Notes under the pieces: model-generated | The model's input: only the letters and a program-made list of their open reading frames with translations | Told to the model about the DNA's origin: nothing | The model's database searches: none | Translations under genes and position numbers: made by a program | In this document: piece after piece, positions 1-5,602 of the stretch | Numbering within the stretch: position 1 is the stretch's first letter | How the letters are laid out: each line of letters starts with the position of its first letter | Virus record (IMG/VR): IMGVR_UViG_3300045947_000082 | Location: 1 to 36,371 of that record | Source of the DNA: a virus | Length of the DNA: 36,371 nt | Direction: 5' to 3' (one strand)

Positions 1-177
1 GGTGGAGCCCGGCATCTGCACTCCTCTCTCTTCCAGGACAATGCAATCGTCGCCGGCACAAACCCGGTGCTCTACCTCGAGGACGACTGCCACGAGATCA
101 CTCTGGACGACTCAGGCCAGGTCAACGTCGGAACCAACTGCTCGCAGATCACGGTCGACGGGGTGGTGATTGCGTGA
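1..177 (+). CDS. Tailspike protein, C-terminal part (5' end at the other window edge)
   Basis: The frame is open from base 1 and ends at TGA 175-177. It encodes the last 58 residues of the beta-helix tailspike that is complete at 35133-36335, and differs from that copy by one silent base (position 114 A, 36272 G; TCA versus TCG, both Ser). It is therefore the same gene seen across the linearisation point, not a second gene. The stop overlaps the GTG start of the methyltransferase gene. Confidence 0.93.
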   Translation, partial: GGARHLHSSLFQDNAIVAGTNPVLYLEDDCHEITLDDSGQVNVGTNCSQITVDGVVIA

Positions 178-213
178 GGCCGGGCAGAGCGTACTACAAC
201 GAGTGCGATCCCG
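1..213. repeat. Terminal direct repeat, left copy
   Basis: Bases 1-213 match 36159-36371 except at 114 (A here, G at 36272). This is the sign of a circular or terminally redundant molecule. The single silent difference suggests population variation or an error rather than an exact assembler overlap. The repeat covers the tailspike C-terminus and the first 13 codons of the methyltransferase gene. Confidence 0.95.
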
Positions 214-1247
214 GGAAGGCCGCATGGCTGAGAGAACTCATCAAGCGCGATGTCATCGCGCCTGGAGAGGTAGATGAACGATCAATTGCCGATGTTCGGC
301 CCGATGACGTGCGAGGATTCAGGCAGTGTCACTGGTTCGCCGGAATCGGAATCTGGAGTTACGCTTTACGGCTCGCCGGATGGCCCGATGACCGGGAAGT
401 CTGGACCGGATCATGCCCCTGCCAGCCCTTCAGCGCCGCCGGCAAAAGAGAAGCGTTCAACGACGAAAGGCATCTTTGGCCAGTCTGGTTTCTTCTCATC
501 CGCGAACGACGACCTCTCGTATGCCTTGGCGAGCAGGTTGCGTCGATTGACGGACTCGCTTGGTTCGACGCTGTTCACGCTGACCTGGATAACGCGGGTT
601 ACGCCGGCGGGGCTGTCGATTTCTGCGCTGCGGGCGTCGGATCGCCCCAACGGAGACAGCGTTTGTATTGGATGGCCTACGCCCAACACGCCGTCGGGCG
701 GGCCGAATACGGAGAGCACGCTGAAGCATACGGGGGGAATGGATCTGGACGGGGCGGTAATGCTCGCGGGATGGGCGACGGCAACGGCCCGCGATCACAA
801 GGATCATGCGGAGACGGACGCGGTGCCGATCAATGCGTTCCTCGGGTGCCAGGTGTGGCTGGCGGGATGGCCGAGTCCGGTAGTGGGCGATGGATGGAAC
901 CCGGATACGCCGGAATCGATACAGCACGAAATCGATCACCACAATTTGCGGGGGATGGTTCACTTGGCGAGTTGGCTGACGCCGAAGGTAAAGACGGGCG
1001 CATATCAGTATGCGAACGGGAATCACGAGACGCCGGTATTGAACCTCGAGGGAATGGCGGAATTGGCGGGATGGCCGACGCCGATGGCGGGCACGCCGGC
1101 GACGGGCGATTACAACGAGGCGGGCAATTCGGATTACTCGCGCCGGGTGGTGGAACTGGTCCGGTTAACGGATTCTGGAGCAGGGCCGATTGGGTTCTTA
1201 CTCGGCCCGAACGGGTGGGGAGATCCGCCCGGCTTGCGGCCAGTTGA
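174..1247 (+). CDS. dcm-like: DNA cytosine-5 methyltransferase, motifs I-VIII; C-terminus displaced by a frameshift
   Basis: A Dcm-type C5 methyltransferase would methylate cytosine in phage DNA, often to evade host restriction. Seen: SAM-binding motif I with FAGIG at about residues 55-59, motif IV PCQPFS at 82-87 with catalytic Cys83, motif VI as EQV at 120-122 in place of ENV, and motif VIII QRRQR at 159-163. A Gly-rich specificity region follows, with ADAEG and ADADGG motifs typical of phage Dcm proteins. The GTG start overlaps the tailspike stop. The frame ends shortly after DWVLTRPERVG, before motif X. The expected C-terminus (FPLVNGDTARLGRLRGYGDA) lies one frame over, to 1383. A single extra base near 1217-1221 explains this. 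An intact product would be about 402 aa. The activity of the present form is doubtful. Confidence 0.85.
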   Translation: MRPGRAYYNECDPGKAAWLRELIKRDVIAPGEVDERSIADVRPDDVRGFRQCHWFAGIGIWSYALRLAGWPDDREVWTGSCPCQPFSAAGKREAFNDERHLWPVWFLLIRERRPLVCLGEQVASIDGLAWFDAVHADLDNAGYAGGAVDFCAAGVGSPQRRQRLYWMAYAQHAVGRAEYGEHAEAYGGNGSGRGGNARGMGDGNGPRSQGSCGDGRGADQCVPRVPGVAGGMAESGSGRWMEPGYAGIDTARNRSPQFAGDGSLGELADAEGKDGRISVCERESRDAGIEPRGNGGIGGMADADGGHAGDGRLQRGGQFGLLAPGGGTGPVNGFWSRADWVLTRPERVGRSARLAAS

Positions 1248-1383
1248 GAGCGGGACATTCCCGTTGGTTAATGGGGATACCGCCCGTTTGGGACGATTGC
1301 GCGGTTACGGCGATGCAATCGTTGCGCCGCAAGCGGCAACGTTCATCGAAGCGGTGATGGAGACGATTGATGGGTGCTGCTAA
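274..1383 (+). CDS. Overprinted protein of the GWPTP-repeat family; 3' part carries Dcm motif X
   Basis: This ATG frame of 369 codons runs in +1 relative to the methyltransferase across almost its whole length. It begins MNDQLPMFGPMTCEDSGS and carries repeated GWPTP, LAGW and ARDHKD motifs (for example at 646-690 and 1054-1110). From memory this matches a conserved hypothetical family found beside phage C5 methyltransferases. Its last 60 or so residues (RPVESGTFPLVNG, GRLRGYGDAIVAP) are instead the normal C-terminus of Dcm. The upstream part thus looks like a true dual-coding gene, while the downstream part looks like methyltransferase sequence that slipped into this frame. The function of the family is unknown. 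Confidence 0.7.
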   Translation: MNDQLPMFGPMTCEDSGSVTGSPESESGVTLYGSPDGPMTGKSGPDHAPASPSAPPAKEKRSTTKGIFGQSGFFSSANDDLSYALASRLRRLTDSLGSTLFTLTWITRVTPAGLSISALRASDRPNGDSVCIGWPTPNTPSGGPNTESTLKHTGGMDLDGAVMLAGWATATARDHKDHAETDAVPINAFLGCQVWLAGWPSPVVGDGWNPDTPESIQHEIDHHNLRGMVHLASWLTPKVKTGAYQYANGNHETPVLNLEGMAELAGWPTPMAGTPATGDYNEAGNSDYSRRVVELVRLTDSGAGPIGFLLGPNGWGDPPGLRPVESGTFPLVNGDTARLGRLRGYGDAIVAPQAATFIEAVMETIDGCC

Positions 1384-1714
1384 CGTCTGCTGCCGATGCG
1401 GTGGCGCAGTGCCGGCGGCCAGGCTATGCACGGCATGTCGACGCCGATATAAGCGGGGGCTCCGCGGAGAGACCGGCGACGACCTGACATTTCGGGAGTG
1501 GCAAGTCGTCGCAGGCATTGCGAACGGGAAGCTCAATAAAGAGATCGCCCATATGCTCAATCTGACCGAGGGCACGGTTCGGGTATACGTGGCCAGAATC
1601 TTCCGGAAAGTGGGAGTCAACAACCGGACGCTGTTAGCGCGGCGATTCTGGGTGGGGCCGCCGGTGGTCACCAACTCGGACGTCGAACATTACGTACACG
1701 CCGCTGCGGACTGA
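1370..1714 (+). CDS. LuxR/GerE-type HTH regulator with N-terminal zinc-binding cysteines
   Basis: The product has 114 aa. The N-terminus has paired cysteines (CCRCGG at about 7-12 and CTAC at about 21-24), a likely zinc knuckle. Residues 40-95 form a LuxR-type HTH: LTFREWQVVAGIANGKLNKE, then IAHMLNLTEGTVRVY and FRKVGVNNRTLLAR. There is no receiver or autoinducer domain, so it is a stand-alone DNA-binding protein. ATG 1370 is preferred over TTG 1367 because TGGAGA at 1358-1363 sits at good distance. The start overlaps the end of the preceding reading frame, suggesting co-translation. It may regulate phage genes; the target is unknown. Confidence 0.8.
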   Translation: MGAANVCCRCGGAVPAARLCTACRRRYKRGLRGETGDDLTFREWQVVAGIANGKLNKEIAHMLNLTEGTVRVYVARIFRKVGVNNRTLLARRFWVGPPVVTNSDVEHYVHAAAD

Positions 1715-1726
1715 CAGGGGAAGAAT

Positions 1727-2332
1727 ATGAATAAGGGACCTAAGCCCGTTCTCGTCGCGCTGTATGCGAGGGTGAGCACGGACGACCAGCGTTGCGATCT
1801 ACAGCTAAACGAGCTGCGCGAATTCTGCGCTCGGCGCGGCTGGCAGATCTATGGAGAGTACGTCGACACCGGGTGGAGCGGCGCGAAGAAGGACCGCCCG
1901 CAGCTCGAGAAGATGATGACCGCGGCCCGGCTCCACAGGTTCGACGTGGTCATGTGCTGGAAGCTGGACCGCTTTGGGCGCTCTGTCGCCAACTTCATCG
2001 AGGCGTTGCAGCAGCTCGAGCACTGGGGCGTGCGGTTCATGTGTACCAGTCAGAGTATCGACACGGACCAGCAGAACCCGGGCTCGCGCCTGCTGATGCA
2101 GATTCTGGCGGCCGTCGCCGAATTCGAGCGCTCGATGATCCGCGAGCGCGTCAAGGCGGGCCTGGCGGCCGCAGTGCGCCGAGGTGTGAAGCTCGGCCGG
2201 CACAAACGTATTTGGGACCGGGACAAGGCGATCCAACTTTACCAGCGTGGTAAGACGTTCCGGCAGATCGCGGAGGAGTGCGGAGTCTCGGTCGGAGCGG
2301 TTCACGCTACAGTCATGCCCAAAGTGGCCTGA
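1727..2332 (+). CDS. Small serine recombinase (resolvase/invertase family)
   Basis: This 201-aa protein has the length and layout of Pin/TnpR-type recombinases. The N-terminal catalytic domain starts LYARVSTDDQ with nucleophile Ser17. KLDRFGRSVANF and EFERSMIRERVKAG, the conserved Arg and E-helix segments, are present. The C-terminal HTH is at about 170-195 (GKTFRQIAEECGVSVGAVHA). GGGGAAGA lies just upstream of the ATG. No transposase partner or inverted-repeat pair was found, so it may resolve genome multimers, invert a segment or be cargo. The genome also has a tyrosine integrase, so this is probably not the prophage integrase. Confidence 0.92.
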   Translation: MNKGPKPVLVALYARVSTDDQRCDLQLNELREFCARRGWQIYGEYVDTGWSGAKKDRPQLEKMMTAARLHRFDVVMCWKLDRFGRSVANFIEALQQLEHWGVRFMCTSQSIDTDQQNPGSRLLMQILAAVAEFERSMIRERVKAGLAAAVRRGVKLGRHKRIWDRDKAIQLYQRGKTFRQIAEECGVSVGAVHATVMPKVA

Positions 2333-2490
2333 TTGGCGTCAAATCACGCGGCCTTCCCACCACCCACGGTTGAGGTGTGCCTACTCGGCCGTTCAATAAA
2401 CCCCTCCTCTCCAGACCCCTAAGTTATTGATCCTACGTCCAGTGTTTTCTGTGGTTTAGGCGTTCAAAAATTATGTGAAAGGCGAACCAA

Positions 2491-2595
2491 GTGGGCATTC
2501 TCAAGTTTCCGTGGAATATCGACATCCGGAAAACGCCAAAAGAGCGTGAGGAATGCCTTGGCTGCGGCGGGACTTCACGGTCCGTAAAGAACTGA
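2491..2595 (+). CDS. Possible 34-aa protein with a CxxC motif
   Basis: A GTG frame preceded by AAAGGCGAACCA encodes a short basic/acidic peptide containing FPWNIDIRKTPKE and then CLGCGG. The Cys pair and ordered composition make it look translated rather than random. It is short and unrecognised, and sits alone before the opposing terminator. Confidence 0.3.
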   Translation: MGILKFPWNIDIRKTPKEREECLGCGGTSRSVKN

Positions 2596-2596
2596 C

Positions 2597-2636
2597 AGAA
2601 AAGAGAAAACCGCGCCGTTTGCTGCGCCGGCGCGGT
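2597..2636 (-). terminator. Rho-independent terminator of the 3625-2691 leftward genes
   Basis: On the minus strand ACCGCGCC (2636-2629) pairs perfectly with GGCGCGGT (2616-2609) around a 12-nt loop, followed by a U-rich tract TTTTCTCTTTT. It lies about 55 bp beyond the stop of the membrane-protein gene, where a terminator is expected. Confidence 0.82.
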
Positions 2637-2690
2637 CTGAGATGCGGTATAAGGTGCGGGGGAGGAATGGTTTAGCGGGCGCTCCGGGCG

Positions 2691-2987
2691 CTACACGATC
2701 TCCTCATAGTCGCACCACAGCTTCCGCATGCCGCGCCATAGGACGACGAGCGCGAGTATCCACAGCAGCCCCGTGAGGGCGCCGAAGAAGAAACCCAAGC
2801 TACCGCCACCTATGAGTTCGTCCAGGCTCACCTGTGCGAGCGGGCGGCGCAGGGGGGCGCTCAGTCTGGTGCTGAAGTTCCATGCGAGACCACCGAGCCA
2901 GCCCATGAACACCGCCCAGCATGACATCAGGAAACACTGCCACAGGCGCGTGACGCCTTCTATAAACAGGTCTCGGTCTGGCGTCAT
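2691..2987 (-). CDS. Small membrane protein with two predicted transmembrane segments
   Basis: The product has 98 aa. Hydrophobic segments lie at about residues 15-37 (WQCFLMSCWAVFMGWLGGLAW) and 60-85 (GSLGFFFGALTGLLWILALV), joined by a short charged loop, with a charged C-terminus. The start overlaps the stop of the upstream T5orf172 gene as ATGA, so the two are co-translated. The size and topology would allow a holin-like or superinfection-exclusion role, but no family was recognised. The first gene of the unit is not a lysis gene, which argues mildly against a holin. Confidence 0.7.
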   Translation of the reverse strand: MTPDRDLFIEGVTRLWQCFLMSCWAVFMGWLGGLAWNFSTRLSAPLRRPLAQVSLDELIGGGSLGFFFGALTGLLWILALVVLWRGMRKLWCDYEEIV

Positions 2988-3625
2988 TTCTTCTTCCCCC
3001 AGCGGGCCTTCCCGCCGGCAGACCTGATCTGCCGGGCCTGTTCCGGGTCCATCTTCGCCTTCTTCTTCCCGCCCTTTCGCCCCATGAGCGCGGCGGCGTT
3101 AAGGATGTCCGGGTCGCTTGGTTCCGCGCTATGCCGGGAAGGCGGCTCGGGGGATGCGGCTTCCAATGTGTCGGTGATGAGACCGAGACTATCAATGAAC
3201 TCGCGTAGTTCCATTGAAGAGCGGAACCACTCTCCAACGTGACGACTCAGAGCAAATTTGCGATGTATCCAATATTCTGTCTGGGGTGAGGCAGGGAAAA
3301 AGCCGATCAGGCGCGATGGCGCGAGAAGGGCGATCTGCCCCATTCTGCGATGTACATTCACCGAGAATCCGATCTTGATGAACTGGCCATCTTCCGTTTC
3401 GATGAAGTAGACGAAGCCTTTTGTTGCGGAGACCAGCGGGACGGCGTGTCCCACCTTGTCTGCTTGCAATTCGGGCATTGAGCTGGACGGCTGGGTTTGC
3501 GCCGGGTCCATTGGTGTCCGCATCTGCGACATGTCAATGTTTCGCTCATCGTCATCATCATATCCGATCCAGGGGCTAGCAGGGTTTTCAGGAAGCTTAT
3601 CATCTTGACTCATCGTCATCATCAT
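2984..3625 (-). CDS. T5orf172/MUG113-type GIY-YIG-like protein with basic C-terminal tail
   Basis: The 213-aa frame has a GIY-YIG-like core at about 70-150: GFVYFIETEDGQFIKIGFS, then HRRM, EYWIHRKFA and GEWFRSS. This matches the T5orf172/MUG113 branch (PF10544/PF13455). The C-terminus (about 172-213) is Lys/Arg-rich with AALMGRKGGKKKAKM and GGKARWGKKK, likely nucleic-acid binding. The first 60 residues are low-complexity and lack a Shine-Dalgarno site. An overlapping zinc-ribbon frame from 3561 runs into the same core after a -1 shift, so the native N-terminus may be the zinc ribbon. The likely role is nuclease or DNA-binding accessory protein. Confidence 0.75.
   Translation of the reverse strand: MMMTMSQDDKLPENPASPWIGYDDDDERNIDMSQMRTPMDPAQTQPSSSMPELQADKVGHAVPLVSATKGFVYFIETEDGQFIKIGFSVNVHRRMGQIALLAPSRLIGFFPASPQTEYWIHRKFALSRHVGEWFRSSMELREFIDSLGLITDTLEAASPEPPSRHSAEPSDPDILNAAALMGRKGGKKKAKMDPEQARQIRSAGGKARWGKKK
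3358..3561 (-). CDS. Zinc-ribbon frame overlapping the T5orf172 gene
   Basis: In the frame starting at ATG 3561 there is a textbook zinc ribbon: CRRCGHQW at 11-18 and CPNCKQTRWDTP at 29-40. It shows two CxxC pairs with the conserved H, W and P positions seen in a common phage/bacterial ribbon. GGATCGG lies just upstream. The frame continues to 3358 without further conservation. The T5orf172 core begins in the -1 frame at the run of four A (3422-3419). It is either a separate small protein or the true N-terminus of the neighbour, split by an indel or joined by -1 frameshifting. Confidence 0.6.
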   Translation of the reverse strand: MMMTMSETLTCRRCGHQWTRRKPSRPAQCPNCKQTRWDTPSRWSPQQKASSTSSKRKMASSSRSDSR

Positions 3626-3633
3626 AATATATT
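3605..3633 (+). promoter_or_regulatory. Candidate sigma70-type promoter
   Basis: TTGACT (3605-3610), a 17-bp spacer and TATATT (3628-3633) form a near-consensus promoter in an AT-rich pocket between divergent genes. The predicted transcription start is near 3640, at or beside the ATG of the first gene, which would make that mRNA leaderless. It would drive the 3640-4827 small-gene chain. Confidence 0.5.
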
Positions 3634-3639
3634 TTTATT

Positions 3640-3879
3640 ATGTGCACCACGCCTTTTGGTAAACGCCCACTTCGACGCCTAGATCTGATCTGTCTAGGCG
3701 CAAACCCCGAGAAGCTCGCAGCGCAGCAGGAGATTCCTGCCGCCGCTCCTTCTCTGCTCACTGACGAGCAACGGGCTGAACTCTACCGGCTGAACTACAA
3801 GCGGCGGGTCTCAACGCTCTCGCCGGCCGAGGAGATGCTTCGCTACCGGCTCGAGCAGATCTCGCGAGGGCGCAAGTGA
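3640..3879 (+). CDS. Hypothetical protein, first gene of a small-gene chain
   Basis: The product has 79 aa and was not recognised. The C-terminal half (SLLTDEQRAELYRLNYKRRV, then LSPAEEMLRYRLEQI) is amphipathic and looks like a helical pair. The stop TGA 3877-3879 overlaps the GTG start of the next gene, supporting translation of this frame. The only ATG is at 3640, near the predicted transcription start of a good promoter, with no Shine-Dalgarno site. The true N-terminus could lie further in. Confidence 0.6.
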   Translation: MCTTPFGKRPLRRLDLICLGANPEKLAAQQEIPAAAPSLLTDEQRAELYRLNYKRRVSTLSPAEEMLRYRLEQISRGRK

Positions 3880-3956
3880 GACGCCTGATGGATGGACTCG
3901 GTCTGGTGCTGGTGCTGGTGATGTTCGCTCTGTTCTACCTGCTGGAGGCTCGGTGA
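3876..3956 (+). CDS. 26-aa single-span membrane microprotein
   Basis: A GTG start overlaps the previous stop (GTGA) and its own stop overlaps the next GTG start (GTGA), a classic translation-coupled chain. The peptide begins with MRRLMDG and continues with an uninterrupted hydrophobic stretch (LGLVLVLVMFALFYLL), enough for one membrane helix with a positive N-terminus. The double overlap is the best evidence that it is real. The function is unknown. Confidence 0.6.
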   Translation: MRRLMDGLGLVLVLVMFALFYLLEAR

Positions 3957-4330
3957 GTTCTCGTTGGCTCTACTACCAAGTTCACGGGGTGAAGCCGAAG
4001 CGCCGCTCGCCGCGGCGCTCGTCTTCCCGCGGGCCGGCCAGAAGCTGGAAGTTCAAGGCGTGGATCCGGCAGCAGGCCTGCGCCTGCTGCGGCTCCACCT
4101 ACGACGTAGAGGCAGCACACACCGGCTCGGATGGCGGGATGGCGGTGAAGGCCTCAGACTTCTCGTGCATCCCGCTCTGCACGGACTGTCATACACAGGC
4201 TCCTCACTCTCACCACAGAGACCGGGAGGCATGCGAGGCTCGAATCCTCGAGCGTCACAGGCTTACAATCGCTGAGTTGGTGCAGGAACTCAATAGAGAG
4301 TGGAAGGCGGGAAAGGAAGAGGCAGCATGA
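3953..4330 (+). CDS. HNH-like zinc protein (DUF968/Ref-type)
   Basis: The 125-aa product has a basic N-terminus (12-35). A Cys4-type HNH-like core follows: CACC at 43-46, AAHTG with His56, GMAVKASDFSCIPLC, and CTDCH at 76-80. The order CxxC, His, CxxCH fits the DUF968/RecA-dependent nuclease-like and HNH groups. Such proteins act on DNA during recombination or replication. The GTG start overlaps the stop of the membrane microprotein and the stop overlaps the next ATG, so it is in the middle of a coupled chain. Nuclease activity is inferred from the family only. Confidence 0.75.
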   Translation: MSSRWLYYQVHGVKPKRRSPRRSSSRGPARSWKFKAWIRQQACACCGSTYDVEAAHTGSDGGMAVKASDFSCIPLCTDCHTQAPHSHHRDREACEARILERHRLTIAELVQELNREWKAGKEEAA

Positions 4331-4389
4331 GCACCCCACCGAAAGAGCGGATTCTCTGGCACGGCAAGTGGACACGGGTGAATCCATGA
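4327..4389 (+). CDS. 20-aa peptide between overlapping genes
   Basis: ATG 4327 overlaps the HNH stop (ATGA), and its own stop overlaps the ATG of the next gene at 4386. The peptide ends TRVNP, exactly as the following 72-aa protein does, because both ends contain the 15-bp repeat at 4375-4389 and 4590-4604. It could be a real microprotein or simply a coupling leader. Confidence 0.4.
   Translation: MSTPPKERILWHGKWTRVNP
4375..4389 (+). repeat. 15-bp direct repeat copy 1 (second copy 4590-4604)
   Basis: CGGGTGAATCCATGA occurs here and at 4590-4604, each time spanning a stop codon and an overlapping ATG. Copy 2 leads into a 13-codon frame (4601-4642). The repeat may be a duplicated stop/start junction. 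Confidence 0.7.
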
Positions 4390-4604
4390 AATACACGGAA
4401 GACGGAGACCGGATCATTCTCGAGATGAGCCAGGACGACTACCAGCAGCTCCTGATGATGGTGGGGTATGGGTTGGGATCGGTCAGACGTAACGGCAATG
4501 AGGACCTGTACTGGGACTGGCTGAAGTTCATCAACGAGATGAACGCCGGGAACCCGGGATTTAAACCATACAAGATCCCAGCCACTACCCGGGTGAATCC
4601 ATGA
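4386..4604 (+). CDS. Hypothetical acidic 72-aa protein
   Basis: ATG 4386 overlaps the preceding stop, so it is preferred to the in-frame GTG at 4368. The product begins MKYTEDGDRIILEMSQDDYQ and contains MMVGYGLGSVRRNGNED and DWLKFINEMNAGN. The pattern resembles short phage proteins that fold as one small alpha/beta domain, but no named family was recognised. It ends in the same VNP codons as its upstream neighbour. Confidence 0.65.
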   Translation: MKYTEDGDRIILEMSQDDYQQLLMMVGYGLGSVRRNGNEDLYWDWLKFINEMNAGNPGFKPYKIPATTRVNP

Positions 4605-4671
4605 GGAGCAGGTTGCGTGAGGTCACGAACGGCGGCAAGTAGCGTGTATCGATAGACCATCGGAGGAACAT

Positions 4672-4827
4672 ATGCGCGTACAAGTCCAGAAGGAATTCAC
4701 GGGAAAGAACGGGCAAGCCTACCAGAAAGGCCAGTCTGTTGATCTTCCCGATGCAGAGGCGAAAGAACAGATCCAGCAGGGCAACGTGACCGAATCGAAG
4801 CAAGGCGGATCGGGCAGCGAACGGTAG
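4672..4827 (+). CDS. 51-aa hypothetical protein with strong ribosome site
   Basis: GGAGGA (4662-4667) is placed perfectly before ATG 4672. The peptide starts MRVQVQKEFTGKNGQAYQKG and continues SVDLPDAEAKEQIQQGNV. This resembles the common small phage proteins of the form KGDVVELPEAEAKRLIEAG, often encoded near head genes. It is the last rightward gene of this unit. A 41-bp gap separates it from the end of the opposing gene. Confidence 0.75.
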   Translation: MRVQVQKEFTGKNGQAYQKGQSVDLPDAEAKEQIQQGNVTESKQGGSGSER

Positions 4828-4868
4828 CCGGCGATTGGGGGAGGCCCGTCATCTGTCGCGCCCGCGGG

Positions 4869-5186
4869 TCACTCCTTGACTGCGTACTGGTCCCACAAGC
4901 GGAGCACTCCATCCCGCAGTTCTGCCTTTAGAAAGTTGGATTCTAAAAGGTCCTGGGACAGCTCGTAGCCGCTCTCTTCGGCCTCTCCCCCGGTGATCGT
5001 GTGCATTTCAAATTCGCGAAGGTCGATGATTAATTCGCGGAACGCAGACCCTAACGATTTATCCTTGAGAAGATTCGCGACCAGTTCATCCGCGTGAGAG
5101 GCAATCGAGAACGCAAGGGAGATCAGGCGTAACGGGATCAGAAGCGGCTCGCCGGCATCAATACGGTCCTGGTTGTATTTAGCCAA
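4869..5186 (-). CDS. Hypothetical 105-aa protein
   Basis: The frame starts with TTG 5186 immediately after an in-frame stop, with no strong ribosome site. It encodes a helical, acidic protein (LRLISLAFSIASHADELVAN, LGSAFRELIIDLREFEMHT, then ELSQDLLESNFLKAELRDGV). The start overlaps the end of the small leftward frame at 5179-5325, hinting at coupling. It was not recognised. Confidence 0.55.
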   Translation of the reverse strand: MAKYNQDRIDAGEPLLIPLRLISLAFSIASHADELVANLLKDKSLGSAFRELIIDLREFEMHTITGGEAEESGYELSQDLLESNFLKAELRDGVLRLWDQYAVKE

Positions 5187-5325
5187 GATTTATCACCGCG
5201 GCCGGCCGCTTCGGGATTGCTTTAATCCTCCCGCTCGGGCTCGGGTGGCGGCACCGGGACTTCTCCCTCCCGCTGACTGCTGCAAGCGAGCCTCCGGTAA
5301 AAACAGCCGAACCAATGATCGCCAT
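5179..5325 (-). pseudogene. Partial copy of the 6134-7126 gene (C-terminal remnant)
   Basis: One leftward frame ends GRIKAIPKRPAAVINLG, nearly the C-terminus of the AT-hook protein at 6134-7126 (RRIKAIPKRPAAVTAG). A neighbouring frame reads REGEVPVPPPEPERED, matching that protein's internal EGEVPAPPPEPERAK. The remnant is thus an internally deleted, frameshifted copy. It sits on the far side of the frameshifted gene, Cas12-like fragment and CRISPR array, so those elements are flanked by related sequence in direct orientation. A 48-aa ORF (ATG 5325) can still be read. Confidence 0.6.
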
Positions 5326-5346
5326 TCTACAGTAATCTTTTAGGGC

Positions 5347-5575
5347 ATGCGGAAGAACGACCCTGAACTATTCGCCGCGGCTCTTCGCGGTTATGAATTG
5401 AGACGCGAGGAAGTAACCACGGCGATAGCGGACATTCAGAGGCGGCTCGGCAAGCGGGCCGCCATCAACTGTTTTACGACCAGAGAAGAAGCACCATCAC
5501 ATCAGTCCCGAAGGCCGGGCGAGGATCGCGGCGGCGCAGCGGAAGCGCTGGGCTAAAGTCAATCGGCCAGCATGA
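5347..5575 (+). pseudogene. Small basic-tail protein gene with a +1 frameshift
   Basis: The ATG frame reads MRKNDPELFAAALRGYELRR and a helical segment up to LGKRAAINCFTTRE, then loses sense and ends at 5556. In the +1 frame the expected tail appears (ISPEGRARIAAAQRKRWAKV), ending at TGA 5573-5575. That motif is widespread in small bacterial and phage proteins with exactly this N-terminus. One extra base near 5480-5490 (CCAGAGAAGAAGC) explains it. The intact product would be about 75 aa and likely binds nucleic acid. Confidence 0.65.
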
Positions 5576-5602
5576 GTCGCGACACTGTGGATTAATGCGC
5601 CG

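Larger units (their letters stand above)
2333..2690. other. Intergenic region between converging gene groups
   Basis: This 358-bp stretch lies between the serine recombinase and the end of the leftward gene pair. It is less GC-rich than its surroundings around 2390-2480. It holds one possible 34-codon ORF (2491-2595) and a leftward intrinsic terminator (2597-2636). No tRNA or long repeat was recognised. Confidence 0.6.

Noticed and set aside
830-1258. Leftward ORFs over the methyltransferase region (830-1258, 496-1026)
   Set aside because: They are Pro/Arg/Ser-rich antisense frames with no recognisable motif, unlike the two rightward frames.
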